From Silvibacterium dinghuense (GTDB lineage: Bacteria > Acidobacteriota > Terriglobia > Terriglobales > Acidobacteriaceae), in assembly GCF_004123295.1 (NCBI RefSeq), contig NZ_SDMK01000001.1:868001-932000 (forward strand): a stretch of 64,000 nucleotides of DNA. Reading direction: 5' to 3'. The position numbers were made by a program, and so were the translations under genes. Within the stretch, counting starts at the first letter, position 1; each line of letters starts with the position of its first letter. The notes beneath the pieces were generated by a model. It searched no databases. It saw only the letters and a program-made list of their open reading frames with translations, and was not told the origin of the DNA. Shown here piece by piece: positions 17,866 to 25,847 of the stretch.

Positions 17866-18429
17866 CTAAGGGATTGTTGAGATTTTGCTAAGCCCCCCGA
17901 TTTCGGTCCAAATGCGAATCCATTCTTTGCAGACGGCGTCGAGAGCATTTTCGATTTCTGCTCCATCGTGAATGGCAAATCCAAGGCACACTTCATTTGG
18001 AGACAGCTGTGGACCGGTCAATTCGAACTTCGTACTTTCGAAGACAGCTCCGATCTTGGCGTAGATGTCGTTCGCGCGGTTGCCATCACTGACCCAAATT
18101 GAAAAGCATGCAGCGGCTTTGTTGCCCTGCTCCCATGTGACATTGTGATAGACCCTCCAACCCTGCGATTTGAGCCTTACTCCCAGGTCGGCCGTGACGC
18201 CGTCGACATCGCTACTCTCGATGCGGTCCGGTTTGCGGCGAATCTCGATCTTGGTCTTGACCAGCTTCTCTCCCATCGCCCGGGCGATTTGATCAAAGTG
18301 CAAGTCAAACGAAGCCCTGCAGCGCGTTACGATGGACTCGCGAAAGTCACGCAGCGCGGCTAGCGCCTGCGGGTACGACTTCAATCCTTCAGACAAGAAC
18401 TCCAGTTCCGATATCGCAGGTTCAGGCAT
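17866..18429 (-). CDS. Unknown protein, second gene of a nuclease-linked pair
   Basis: I do not recognise a family. The ATG at 18429 lies inside the end of the nuclease gene, giving an eight-base overlap (ATGCCTGA), so translation is coupled. A longer start at 18507 is possible but lacks support. The 187-residue protein is soluble. An N-terminal helical third is followed by a mixed alpha/beta region (VKTKIEIRRKPDRIES, then GWRVYHNVTWEQGNKAAACFSIWVSDG). The composition and lower GC differ from the neighbours, which suggests transfer. The tight pairing with a PD-(D/E)XK protein suggests that it regulates, targets or binds the nuclease. Confidence 0.7.
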   Translation of the reverse strand: MPEPAISELEFLSEGLKSYPQALAALRDFRESIVTRCRASFDLHFDQIARAMGEKLVKTKIEIRRKPDRIESSDVDGVTADLGVRLKSQGWRVYHNVTWEQGNKAAACFSIWVSDGNRANDIYAKIGAVFESTKFELTGPQLSPNEVCLGFAIHDGAEIENALDAVCKEWIRIWTEIGGLSKISTIP

Positions 18430-19342
18430 TCGATCTCTCCGATCTTTGAATATGTCGCAAGGTTTGCGCGTACTGCAAAGGCTGATGTGCTTTGCCAGGT
18501 GTCGCAAGCTTCAAGAGGTTGCGTTCTACCGCTCCCGCAAATGAGAGCGCGAGAGCAAGTTGCATGTATGTGCGGGAGCCGTCAGCGAGTCTTCGCCTCA
18601 CGACACGTCGGATACCCTGACATACCGTGGCCCACGATGAAAAGTGATAGTCGGAGTCGTATTTGGAGAGATTTCCGGGCTCACCGGCTGCAATGACGAG
18701 CTTGATGTGCTGCTTAAATCCTCTACCACTCGAATCTCGAGCGTTTTTATAGCCAACAATTTGGCAATTCAGGCCTTTCACTTCGTCTGGATGATCGAGT
18801 TTGACTTCAATAAGCATCCACGAGCCGTCCCCCACGTCGATATCAAGGTCTAGCCGGCCTGTACCTCGTTGTCTTGTAGTTGCGCATGCGAGCTGTTCTG
18901 CATCTTTCTTTGGAATCCATACAAATAATTCACGCGCGACTTTAGGCTGGCTCAGAGAAGGTGCGTCAGAAGCTTCGAGGTTGAGGATGCTCCGAATGTC
19001 TGCCGCATCGGTGATGGTTTCGAAGATCCACGCCAGCCAATCCGAATAGACTTCCTCGCGGGCAGACTTCAGCCATCGATGTGTACCCAATTTGTCGTTT
19101 AGTGGATCGCACAGTGGGGCGAAATTCCTATTTGAATCGCGCAACGCTTCTTCGAGCGGTACGCGCAGCGACTCGCCATACTGGCATGCAGCATCGATAA
19201 GCCGTTGCATTGGCTTCCATGACGTTGCTTCTAGCGCGGCTGCGCGCTTAGAAGCGATGCGACGAAGTTGGGGTTGAGAAGGTGGACAGAGGGCAGCCCA
19301 GCGGGCTATGACACGAGAGGCTTCTTGAGCAGTCACGCGCAC
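18422..19342 (-). CDS. PD-(D/E)XK nuclease superfamily protein
   Basis: The 306-residue protein carries a PD-(D/E)XK core: D165 in GRLDLDID, then E179 and K181 in WMLIEVKLD, and a QxxxY motif at Q194-Y198. An upstream EVYSDWLAWIFE segment (residues 97-108) is like that of PDDEXK_4-type proteins. This implies a metal-dependent DNA or RNA nuclease, or a degenerate binding version. The start is a GTG without a strong ribosome site. Local base composition is visibly lower in GC than the flanking rnhB and PIG-L genes. The eight-base overlap with the next gene makes a two-gene module, plausibly a defence system; that role is inferred only from type and context. Confidence 0.72.
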   Translation of the reverse strand: MRVTAQEASRVIARWAALCPPSQPQLRRIASKRAAALEATSWKPMQRLIDAACQYGESLRVPLEEALRDSNRNFAPLCDPLNDKLGTHRWLKSAREEVYSDWLAWIFETITDAADIRSILNLEASDAPSLSQPKVARELFVWIPKKDAEQLACATTRQRGTGRLDLDIDVGDGSWMLIEVKLDHPDEVKGLNCQIVGYKNARDSSGRGFKQHIKLVIAAGEPGNLSKYDSDYHFSSWATVCQGIRRVVRRRLADGSRTYMQLALALSFAGAVERNLLKLATPGKAHQPLQYAQTLRHIQRSERSNA

Positions 19343-19388
19343 ACTTTATCGAATGCTGGAGAGGGAATGGAAGGCTAATTTCAGGCAG

Positions 19389-19514
19389 TCACTGTAGCGC
19401 AGATGCCGATAACCCACTCTCACCCAGCGCGGCTTCGGCCATGAGCGTCGACTCGCTCGCTTCGTCGGCGGGTTCTTCGAGTAACAACAGCTGGGTGCCA
19501 TGGTGAATGCTGTC
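19389..19514 (-). other. In-frame 41-codon extension beyond the rnhB stop
   Basis: Directly after the rnhB TGA the same frame stays open for 41 codons, beginning DSIHHGTQLLLLEEPADEA and ending GLSASALQ before the next TGA. The composition (Leu, Glu, Ala rich) looks coding, and no start codon lies near its beginning. It may be a C-terminal tail lost by a nonsense change, or a read-through extension. Confidence 0.4.
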
Positions 19515-20225
19515 TCAGGGCAGCAAAGCCATCGCCACCGGCCGAAAGCTCCTCCGGTGCAGCGGCGTAGGACCATGCTCTCTCAGTGCGGCCAGATGCG
19601 GAGGCGTACCGTAGCCCTTGTGCGAGGCGAGGCCATACTCCGGATACTGCGTATCCAGCTCGCACATCAGTTTGTCCCGATAAACCTTTGCCACCACCGA
19701 AGCCGCAGCAATGGAAATCGACAGAGAGTCGCCATAGGTGATGCTGGTCTGCGAGCAACTCCGCCCCGGCCCCAGCTCCAGCCGCATGGCGTCGATCAGC
19801 AGATGATCGGGCTCGGGCGAAAGAGCGAGAGCTGCGCGGGTCATCGCCAGCCGCGTCGCCTGATAAATATTCACGCGGTCGATCGTCTCCACATCCACCT
19901 CGACGATCGCCATGCCCAGCGCTGTTCCGCGCACCACCTCGTTCAGCCGTTCCCGTTCTTTCTGCGTCAGCTGTTTCGAGTCGCGCAGGCCGGGAATGTC
20001 CGTCTCTGGCGGCAGGATGACAGCGGCGGCCACCACCGGCCCGAAGAGGCATCCGCGCCCCACCTCGTCCACGCCGGCGATATGCAACGCACCCTGCTCG
20101 CGAGCGACCTTCTCATACTTGTTGCCGCAGACCAGCGTGCGCAGCATCTGCAGCTTGCGCGTCGCGGCGGAAAGCTCGCGGCCAACTTCTGTTTTCGCAG
20201 GGGATGAGGACGTCTTGCGAGGCAT
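19515..20225 (-). CDS. rnhB: Ribonuclease HII
   Basis: RNase HII cleaves RNA of RNA-DNA hybrids, including single ribonucleotides in DNA. The active-site motif HIAGVDEVGRGCLFGPVVAAAV carries the catalytic D and E, followed by GLRDSKQLTQKERERL and HLLIDAMRL. The frame extends upstream to 20387, but that part runs through a dispersed repeat, so the ATG at 20225 (MPRKTSSSPAK) is chosen, giving 236 residues. About 40 residues precede the domain. In many genomes rnhB follows rplS, as here, about 340 bases away. The gene stops early relative to an open in-frame tail. Confidence 0.92.
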   Translation of the reverse strand: MPRKTSSSPAKTEVGRELSAATRKLQMLRTLVCGNKYEKVAREQGALHIAGVDEVGRGCLFGPVVAAAVILPPETDIPGLRDSKQLTQKERERLNEVVRGTALGMAIVEVDVETIDRVNIYQATRLAMTRAALALSPEPDHLLIDAMRLELGPGRSCSQTSITYGDSLSISIAAASVVAKVYRDKLMCELDTQYPEYGLASHKGYGTPPHLAALREHGPTPLHRRSFRPVAMALLP

Positions 20226-20248
20226 GGAGATACAGCCAGTGTACCGCC

Positions 20249-20350
20249 GCTGCTGCGCACAGGGTGAGGACTGGCCGTCCGGGCCTTTCGCCTTCGGCCC
20301 CCGCTCCCGTTGGTCGCGATCAAGGGCTGGGTGGTCGCACCGTTCGGGTA
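20249..20350. repeat. Intergenic repeat, family 3
   Basis: Contains GCTGCTGCGCACAGGG, TTTCGCCTTCGGCCCCCGCT and CCCGTTGGTCGCGATCAAGG. It is related to 11700-11758 and 59892-59972. It lies just upstream of the rnhB start codon. Confidence 0.6.
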
Positions 20351-20375
20351 AGGGATGTGTATAGGGAAACGAAAA

Positions 20376-20412
20376 TGGGTGCCCCACTCAAGCTTTGCTT
20401 GGGTGGCAGGCA
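20376..20412. repeat. Palindromic intergenic repeat, family 2 (GGGTGCCCCA)
   Basis: GGGTGCCCCACTCAAGC, a short loop and GCTTGGGTGGCA form an imperfect palindrome. Relatives with the same GGTG(C/G)CCCA start lie at 23692-23723, 34215-34265, 48114-48150, 57320-57353, 59979-60014 and 61589-61622. Confidence 0.65.
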
Positions 20413-20512
20413 GAAATCTTCGCTGTGACCTTCAGGGAGACAGAAGGAATGATGTCCCCCGCCAAGCAAAGGAGGCTTGAGGGCCATGGTCAGGCTGCCC
20501 AGACGCAGAAAC

Positions 20513-20559
20513 GCCCCGGTGCGAAGCTCGCAGCCGGGGCATTTCCGGAAAACCGGAAA
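20513..20559 (-). terminator. Double hairpin downstream of rplS
   Basis: Two adjacent stems lie just after rplS. TTTCCGG-AAAA-CCGGAAA is at 20542-20559 and GCCCCGG with CCGGGGC is at 20513-20540 (loop itself partly paired). On the minus strand the second stem is followed by GTTTCT, so it probably terminates or attenuates rplS transcription ahead of rnhB. Confidence 0.6.
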
Positions 20560-20565
20560 GGGAGC

Positions 20566-20919
20566 CTAAGCGCGCTCGACTTCCTTGAGACGGGCGGCCT
20601 TGCCGCGCAGTCCGCGCAGGTAGAAGAGCTTGGCGCGGCGAACCTTGGCCGAGCGAATCTTTTCGACCTTGTCCACCACCTTCGAGTTGAAGGGGAAGAT
20701 GCGCTCGACGCCATGGCCGAAGCTCATCTTGCGAACTGTGAAGCTGCCCTGGGCGCCGTTCTTCTTGGCAATGACGATGCCTTCGAATGCCTGAAGACGC
20801 TCTTTGTCGCCTTCCTTGATCTTGACCTGCACACGCACCGTATCTCCCGCAACAAACGCGGGCAGGTCGGTCCGATTGAGTTTCTCAGCAAGCCGCTGCA
20901 TGACGGGATGAATAGACAT
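20566..20919 (-). CDS. rplS: 50S ribosomal protein L19
   Basis: L19 sits at the 30S-50S interface. The 117-residue protein is canonical: [29 protein letters not shown], then [33 protein letters not shown]. Normally it is cotranscribed downstream of trmD; here an opposite-strand permease of 2.4 kb lies between them, so it needs its own promoter in 20920-21209. Confidence 0.96.
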   Translation of the reverse strand: MSIHPVMQRLAEKLNRTDLPAFVAGDTVRVQVKIKEGDKERLQAFEGIVIAKKNGAQGSFTVRKMSFGHGVERIFPFNSKVVDKVEKIRSAKVRRAKLFYLRGLRGKAARLKEVERA

Positions 20920-21209
20920 AGTACTTTCCTGGCGATTGATTCAGAACTTTTAGTGTACCTGAATCCACGCCCTTTTTGTGGCAATCCTGTAGAAGTTTGC
21001 CGGGATACGCCGCTGCCTCTCGGCATGGAGCGCACGGTGCCGGTTCGGCCGACGGTCTCCGCACTGTCCATTTTCATACAACATGACTGGACAACGGACA
21101 GCTTCGGCTTGCCGGGACTAACCCGCGTCCTTGATTTTACAGGATATTGGCCGTCCGTGGTGGCTTCCCTTCTGGCCCCCGGATTGCTTTTGGATCTGCA
21201 AGGAAAGCC
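20920..21209. promoter_or_regulatory. Divergent rplS/ADOP permease promoter region
   Basis: No gene is seen in these 290 bases. It must hold the promoters for rplS (leftward) and for the permease (rightward). AT-richer tracts lie near 20930-20960 and 21070-21150, but I could not fit a well-spaced -35/-10 pair with confidence. Confidence 0.4.
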
Positions 21210-23648
21210 ATGTCGACCCTATTTCAGGACATTCACTACGCTCTGCGCCAGGCCCGCAAACAGCCCGGCTTCACGCTGATCGCCGTCCTTACCCTCGCCC
21301 TCGGTGTCGGCGCGGCCACGGCCATCTTCTCGGTGGTCGATGCGGTGATCCTGCGCCCGCTGCCTTATGGGCAGCCGGAACGCATCTTCGTTCCCCAGAC
21401 TCTTTCGCACCAGGGCTACACACAGCCATTTTCCTTGCCCAGTTTCAAGGATTTTCGCGCCCAGAACCACGTCTTCGCCGCCGTTTCCGGCGTCTCGACA
21501 AGGATGGGCGGCGCCAACCTGGAGACACCCTCCGGCCCTGTCGCCCTCGATTGGGTCCAAGGCTCGGATGATTTCTTCGACGTCTTCGACGTTGCGCCTC
21601 TCATCGGACGAGGTTATCGCCCAGGAGAAGACGAGCCAGGCAAAAACGATGTCGCCGTTCTCAGTTACAACGTGTGGCAGAACAACTTCGGAGGACGCGC
21701 CGACATCCTCGGGCAGGTCCTCGAGCTCAATGGGCATCCCTACACCTGCATCGGGGTGATGCCCGCCGGCTTCCGCTATCCGCTCAGCGTGCAGCATGGC
21801 ATCTACACTCCGCTCCATCCCGATCCGCTCATCGCGGACCAGCGCGGCTCCCACTGGCTGCCCGCCATCGGCAGACTGAAGCCCGGAATTACTCGCCTGC
21901 AGGCTCAGGCAGACCTGGATGCCGTCCTCAACAATCTCGGCCGCGCTTATCCCGATACGGACGCCGGCCGTCGCGAACAGCTCATCGGCCTCTCGGACAT
22001 GGTCTCGGGCAAGGTCTCCGGAACCCTGTGGGTGCTCTGTGCCGCCGTGCTCGCGGTACTGCTGATCGCCTGCGTCAATGTCGCCGGACTGCTTCTTGCC
22101 CGCGGCGTAAAGCGCCAGCGTGAGATGGTCCTGCGAGCCGCCGTCGGCGCCTCGCGCGCTCGCATTCTCCGGCAAGGGCTTACAGAAAGCGTGGTACTCG
22201 CCGCGCTCGGAGCCGCAGGTGGCGTCTTCCTTTCTTGGCTTCTGCTCGCCGCCTTTCGCACTTTCCTTATTCATGCCATGCAGCGCGGGGCCGACGTCCA
22301 CGTGGACGTTACTGTCCTGCTGATCGCGCTTGCCCTGTCCGTCAGCACCAGCATTGCCGCCTCTCTTTACCCCTCGCTGCGTCTCGCCGGCGTCGAGCCC
22401 AGTCAGGCGCTGCGCAGCGGCGGCTCAGCCGGAACCTCGCGCGCCCATCACAGCCTGCGTTCCGTCTTCATCGTCTCGCAGGTGGCATTGTCGCTGGTCC
22501 TGCTGGTGGTGGCAGGGGTGCTCCTGCGCCAGGTGGCGGGCAGTAGCAATACCGACCTCGGCTTCGATGGACAGCACATCCTCGCAGCCGAAATCGACCT
22601 TTCTCCCGGGCGCTACCAGAACCACAACGTCTGGGCCGACTTCTACCAGCCCATGCTGGAACGCGTGAACCACCTGCCCGGCGTGCGTGCCGCCGGCATC
22701 ATCAATCTCGTGCCCATCCAGGCCTGGGGCTGGAACACCGAGATTCACGTTTCCGGCCAACCGCCAACACCGGCGAACGAGATCACGCTCGCCGAGGATC
22801 GCTATGTTTCCCCGGGCTACTTCGATGCTCTCGGCATCCGCCTCGTACAGGGCCGCATGCTCTCACCCAGTCTTGACATCCCCACGAACAAGGCCCAGGC
22901 CATCGTCGTCAACCAGGCATTCGTCAAGAAGTTCATGCCTCCGGGCATGAACCCCGAGGGACAGCACATCGACGACAGCGATAAGGCTGACGAAAAAACG
23001 CGGATCGTCGGCGAGGTGACCAACGTCCGTCAGGATTTATCGCAGCCCTCCATGCCGGAGATGGACTATCTCTACACGGAACTGCCTGCGCAATACAGCG
23101 ATATCCTGATGAGCACCAGCCTGGTGGTTCGCACCGCGGGCAATCCCCACACAATCATTCCCGCTCTGCGTGAAGTCCTTCATCAGATCGATCCCACTCT
23201 GCCCTTCCGTGCCCCAGAGACCATGGATGAGATCATCGCCGACCAGCTGGTCATGCAACGCATGGCGACCTGGCTCTTCGGCATCTTTGCCGGGCTGGCC
23301 GTGCTGCTGGCCGTCATTGGTCTCTACGGGCTCATCAGCCACGAGGTCGAGATGGGCACGCGCGATATCGGCGTGCGCATGGCGCTCGGCGCAACCCGGG
23401 GCTCTGTCCTGCAGATGATCCTGCGCCGCGTGGTCGTCCTGCTGCTCATCGGAGTGAGTGGAGGTCTTGCGATTGCCTACGCCGCGAAGCAGCTCATCGC
23501 CTCGGTCACGGTCATCGACTTCGGCCACCAGGCGTGGCTGCTTGCCGGTCTTGCTGTCGCCATGCTCGTCACCGGCCTCGGCGCTGCGCTGCTGCCCGCC
23601 CGGCGTGCTGCGTCGATCGAGCCGATGGTGGCGCTCAGGACGGAGTAG
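21210..23648 (+). CDS. ADOP family permease (duplicated FtsX/MacB_PCD, orphan)
   Basis: A membrane protein of 812 residues in the 'acidobacterial duplicated orphan permease' pattern. It shows MSTLFQDIHYALRQARKQPG and a first helix (FTLIAVLTLALGVGAATAIFSVV), a periplasmic MacB-like domain, three FtsX helices near residues 275-410, a second periplasmic domain, and a final FtsX triplet near 690-800 ending LLPARRAASIEPMVALRTE. The partner ATPase is not adjacent. Family members are thought to move or sense envelope substrates by mechanotransmission. The ATG at 21210 follows AAGGAAAG and fits the family N-terminus; the frame opens earlier at 21147. It interrupts the rpsP-rplS operon in the opposite direction. 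Confidence 0.88.
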   Translation: MSTLFQDIHYALRQARKQPGFTLIAVLTLALGVGAATAIFSVVDAVILRPLPYGQPERIFVPQTLSHQGYTQPFSLPSFKDFRAQNHVFAAVSGVSTRMGGANLETPSGPVALDWVQGSDDFFDVFDVAPLIGRGYRPGEDEPGKNDVAVLSYNVWQNNFGGRADILGQVLELNGHPYTCIGVMPAGFRYPLSVQHGIYTPLHPDPLIADQRGSHWLPAIGRLKPGITRLQAQADLDAVLNNLGRAYPDTDAGRREQLIGLSDMVSGKVSGTLWVLCAAVLAVLLIACVNVAGLLLARGVKRQREMVLRAAVGASRARILRQGLTESVVLAALGAAGGVFLSWLLLAAFRTFLIHAMQRGADVHVDVTVLLIALALSVSTSIAASLYPSLRLAGVEPSQALRSGGSAGTSRAHHSLRSVFIVSQVALSLVLLVVAGVLLRQVAGSSNTDLGFDGQHILAAEIDLSPGRYQNHNVWADFYQPMLERVNHLPGVRAAGIINLVPIQAWGWNTEIHVSGQPPTPANEITLAEDRYVSPGYFDALGIRLVQGRMLSPSLDIPTNKAQAIVVNQAFVKKFMPPGMNPEGQHIDDSDKADEKTRIVGEVTNVRQDLSQPSMPEMDYLYTELPAQYSDILMSTSLVVRTAGNPHTIIPALREVLHQIDPTLPFRAPETMDEIIADQLVMQRMATWLFGIFAGLAVLLAVIGLYGLISHEVEMGTRDIGVRMALGATRGSVLQMILRRVVVLLLIGVSGGLAIAYAAKQLIASVTVIDFGHQAWLLAGLAVAMLVTGLGAALLPARRAASIEPMVALRTE

Positions 23649-23650
23649 CG

Positions 23651-23673
23651 AGGGTGTAGGGGATAGGGTGTAG
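23651..23673 (-). repeat. C-rich intergenic repeat, family 1 (reverse orientation)
   Basis: AGGGTGTAGG and GGATAGGGTGTAG, the reverse complement of the CTACACCCTA...CCCCTACACCCT unit, directly after the permease stop. Confidence 0.6.
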
Positions 23674-23691
23674 CAAAACCCAGCCAGGCCA

Positions 23692-23723
23692 GGTGCCCCA
23701 TGACCAGCGCAGTGGGTCATGGG
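23692..23723. repeat. Palindromic intergenic repeat, family 2
   Basis: GGTGCCCCATGACC with a perfect nine-base stem, CCCATGACC against GGTCATGGG (23697-23705 with 23715-23723). It sits between convergent permease and trmD and may act as a bidirectional terminator. Confidence 0.65.
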
Positions 23724-23763
23724 CGGCTCACACAGTCTCCAGAGTAAGAACCGGGTGATTGTC

Positions 23764-24582
23764 TTATCTCAGCTTGTCCAGAAACGCCTTGTCTTCCTTC
23801 GACAGCGCCGCTTTTTCAAGCAGGTCAGGCCGATTGCGCAGCGTTTTTTCGAGCGCCCGCTCACGCCGCCACTTGCGGATGGCCGCATGGTCGCCACCGG
23901 CCAGAACCTCGGGCACGGCGAGGCCGCGGAACTCCGGGGGGCGCGTGTAGTGCGGATAATCCAGGAGCCCACCCGAGCCATGCGTCGAACGGGGAACCTC
24001 ACCGCTCCCACCGCCCGGTGCGGGAAACTGCTCATCGCCATCGCCGAAGCTCTCGTAGGCGCTCGAATCCTGGTTGCCGAGCACGCCCGGGATCAACCGC
24101 ATCACCGCATCGATGATGACCGCCGCACCCAGCTCGCCGCCCGAGAGCACGTAGTCGCCGATCGAGAGCTCGCGATCGCAGGCCAGCTCGTTCACCCGCT
24201 CATCTACGCCTTCGTAGCGGCCGCACAGCAGCACCACGCGCTCCAGCCGCGACAACTCCCGCGCCACCGGCTGCGTAAATCGCGAACCCTGCGCCGACAG
24301 CAGGACCACCGTCTCGCGCGACGGATCACGCTCCGCCTTGGCCGCAATGCCCAGCGATTCCACCGCATCCATCATCGGTTCGGGCTTCAGCACCATGCCC
24401 TCGCCGCCGCCGAAGGGGCGGTCGTCGACAGTGCGATGCCGGTCGTGCGTGAAGCCGCGCAGGTCGTGCGTGTGGGCCTCGATGAGCCCATGCGCCATGG
24501 CCCGCTTCATGACCCCATGGCCAAAGATGCCGGTGAAAAAATCCGGAAAGATCGTGATGATATCGAAACGCATGTTTTGCAT
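23764..24582 (-). CDS. trmD: tRNA (guanine-N1-)-methyltransferase
   Basis: TrmD methylates G37 next to the anticodon, preventing frameshifts. The SPOUT knot segments are clear: [42 protein letters not shown] and [21 protein letters not shown]. Two start codons are possible (24582 and 24573); the second matches most family N-termini. An unusual insertion of about 24 residues, Gly/Ser/Pro rich, occupies roughly residues 181-204 in the linker between [11 protein letters not shown] and [11 protein letters not shown]. The gene belongs to the rpsP-khpA-rimM-trmD operon. Confidence 0.94.
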   Translation of the reverse strand: MQNMRFDIITIFPDFFTGIFGHGVMKRAMAHGLIEAHTHDLRGFTHDRHRTVDDRPFGGGEGMVLKPEPMMDAVESLGIAAKAERDPSRETVVLLSAQGSRFTQPVARELSRLERVVLLCGRYEGVDERVNELACDRELSIGDYVLSGGELGAAVIIDAVMRLIPGVLGNQDSSAYESFGDGDEQFPAPGGGSGEVPRSTHGSGGLLDYPHYTRPPEFRGLAVPEVLAGGDHAAIRKWRRERALEKTLRNRPDLLEKAALSKEDKAFLDKLR

Positions 24583-24596
24583 GAATGAGGAGTCGC

Positions 24597-24618
24597 CTAG
24601 AGCCTGTTATGAACTTTC
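24597..24618 (+). repeat. Solo end of the 273-bp inverted-repeat element
   Basis: CTAGAGCCTGTTATGAACTT followed by TC is identical to the left end of the element at 49838-50110. Similarity fades about 12 bases further in. It lies in the short gap between trmD and rimM, so it is a remnant end or a short derivative. Confidence 0.7.
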
Positions 24619-24637
24619 CCGCGACCGGGGCGCATGT

Positions 24638-25282
24638 CTACTTCTGCGGCTTCTTCTTCCACGGCCGATGCTTGGTCCACTTCTTCGGCGCAGTTGGAGA
24701 CGGTGCTCCCTCTTCTGCCGCGGCGGCTTGCTGCAGCTTCCGCTCTTCGGCTGTCAGAGGCGCATTGATCTCCAGCAGCCCAGCCGGCAGCCGCATCTCG
24801 ATCCGCTTCGCTGCGATATCGATCGTTTCGAGATAGGCTTTGGCAAACGGAACCAGCACCTCGCTACCGTCCGTCCCTTTGAGCACCAGCAGCGACGCAC
24901 TGCGATCCACTTCCACCACCGTGCCGATGGCAGGCGCGCCCTCCGTAGCCAGATCGATCACCGTGCAGCCTTCCAGGTCGCTGATATACACCGATCCGTC
25001 GGTCAGCTCTGCGCGTTCGCTTTCGGGAATCGCTACGTGAAAACCACGGAATTTCTCGGCATCATCGATGGAATCCACGCCGGCAAACTTCAGCACGATG
25101 CGGCCCTGATGCAGCCAGAAATCTTCAAGTTCTATTTCGCGGGGAGGCGCCTGATTTTTGGCCGTAGGAGTGGCTTCAGCGCCGGGAGGAAGCAGGAACA
25201 GTCGCCTGCGGTCGGAGAAGCGCTCCGGAAAATCAGTAAGGATGTCGGCCAGGATTTCTCCGTGCCGACCTTGCGGGCGCAC
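24638..25282 (-). CDS. rimM: Ribosome maturation factor RimM (start codon uncertain)
   Basis: RimM binds S19 and helps mature the 30S head. The N-terminal barrel (RPQGRHGEILADILTDFPERF) and the PRC-barrel half (GSVYISDLEGCTVIDL, later VPFAKAYLETIDIAAKRIEMRLPAGLLEI) are recognisable. A lysine-rich tail (PKKWTKHRPWKKKPQK) extends the C-terminus. The GTG at 25282 would remove the first beta strand, which the frame encodes just upstream as GWALLAHLV. No ATG, GTG or TTG precedes that strand in frame; only CTG at 25297 or ATA at 25312 could start it. Confidence 0.88.
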   Translation of the reverse strand: MRPQGRHGEILADILTDFPERFSDRRRLFLLPPGAEATPTAKNQAPPREIELEDFWLHQGRIVLKFAGVDSIDDAEKFRGFHVAIPESERAELTDGSVYISDLEGCTVIDLATEGAPAIGTVVEVDRSASLLVLKGTDGSEVLVPFAKAYLETIDIAAKRIEMRLPAGLLEINAPLTAEERKLQQAAAAEEGAPSPTAPKKWTKHRPWKKKPQK

Positions 25283-25322
25283 AAGATGGGCGAGCAGGGC
25301 CCATCCCGATATTGCCGCTGCG

Positions 25323-25607
25323 CTACTCGTCGGATGCCTCGTTCTTGTGCTCTTCGAGGATGTCCAGCGTATAGCGGTGATGATGCTTCATGCTGACAGC
25401 ACCCAGGATGGTTCTCATAGAGCGCGCAGTTCTACCCTGCTTGCCGATGACCTTGCCTACATCGCTGGGCGCGACGCGCAGCCTTAACACCGTGCTCTCT
25501 TCTCTCTCAACTGCTTCAACGATGACGGCTTCGGGCTCATCGACAAGAGCGCGAGCGATCTCAGTCACCAGCTCCTGCATATTGTCCGGCCGTTCTTGGT
25601 GCGTCAT
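25323..25607 (-). CDS. khpA: KH-domain RNA-binding protein
   Basis: A 94-residue KhpA/YlqC-type protein with one KH domain; the GxxG loop is in VGKVIGKQGRTARSMR. Such proteins bind RNA and in Gram-positive bacteria form a dimer with KhpB. The position between rpsP and rimM is the conserved one. It ends about 40 bases before the annotated rimM start, or closer if rimM starts upstream. Confidence 0.92.
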   Translation of the reverse strand: MTHQERPDNMQELVTEIARALVDEPEAVIVEAVEREESTVLRLRVAPSDVGKVIGKQGRTARSMRTILGAVSMKHHHRYTLDILEEHKNEASDE

Positions 25608-25741
25608 TCCTTAGCCTCCCTTGAGGACGTGGGTTTTCGCTCTCGGGCTCGCGCCATCTTATCAGCAACCGGGAACCGAGCATAGAGGAAATGCGCAAAG
25701 CATCGTTACGCATTGCTCTGATTTCGATCTATGGCAACACG

Positions 25742-25777
25742 CCGTTTTGAAGCGCCTGGCAAGGCGCTTCAAAACGG
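25742..25777. terminator. Perfect 15-bp stem-loop between rpsP and khpA
   Basis: CCGTTTTGAAGCGCC pairs perfectly with GGCGCTTCAAAACGG around a TGGCAA loop. No U-run follows on the minus strand. It could attenuate or process the rpsP-khpA transcript, giving more S16 than modification enzymes. Confidence 0.6.
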
Positions 25778-25847
25778 GATAACTCTAGCGCTGGAGAGAG
25801 CCGGAAGACAGAAAGAGCCGTCAGGGGGGAGAGAGGCCGCAGCTCTC

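Noticed and set aside
20226-20387. N-terminal extension of RNase HII
   Set aside because: The extra 54 residues are encoded by a dispersed intergenic repeat found elsewhere in noncoding DNA.
21210-23648. Insertion by a transposon between trmD and rplS
   Set aside because: No transposase, terminal repeats or target duplication could be found around the permease; only dispersed intergenic repeats flank it.
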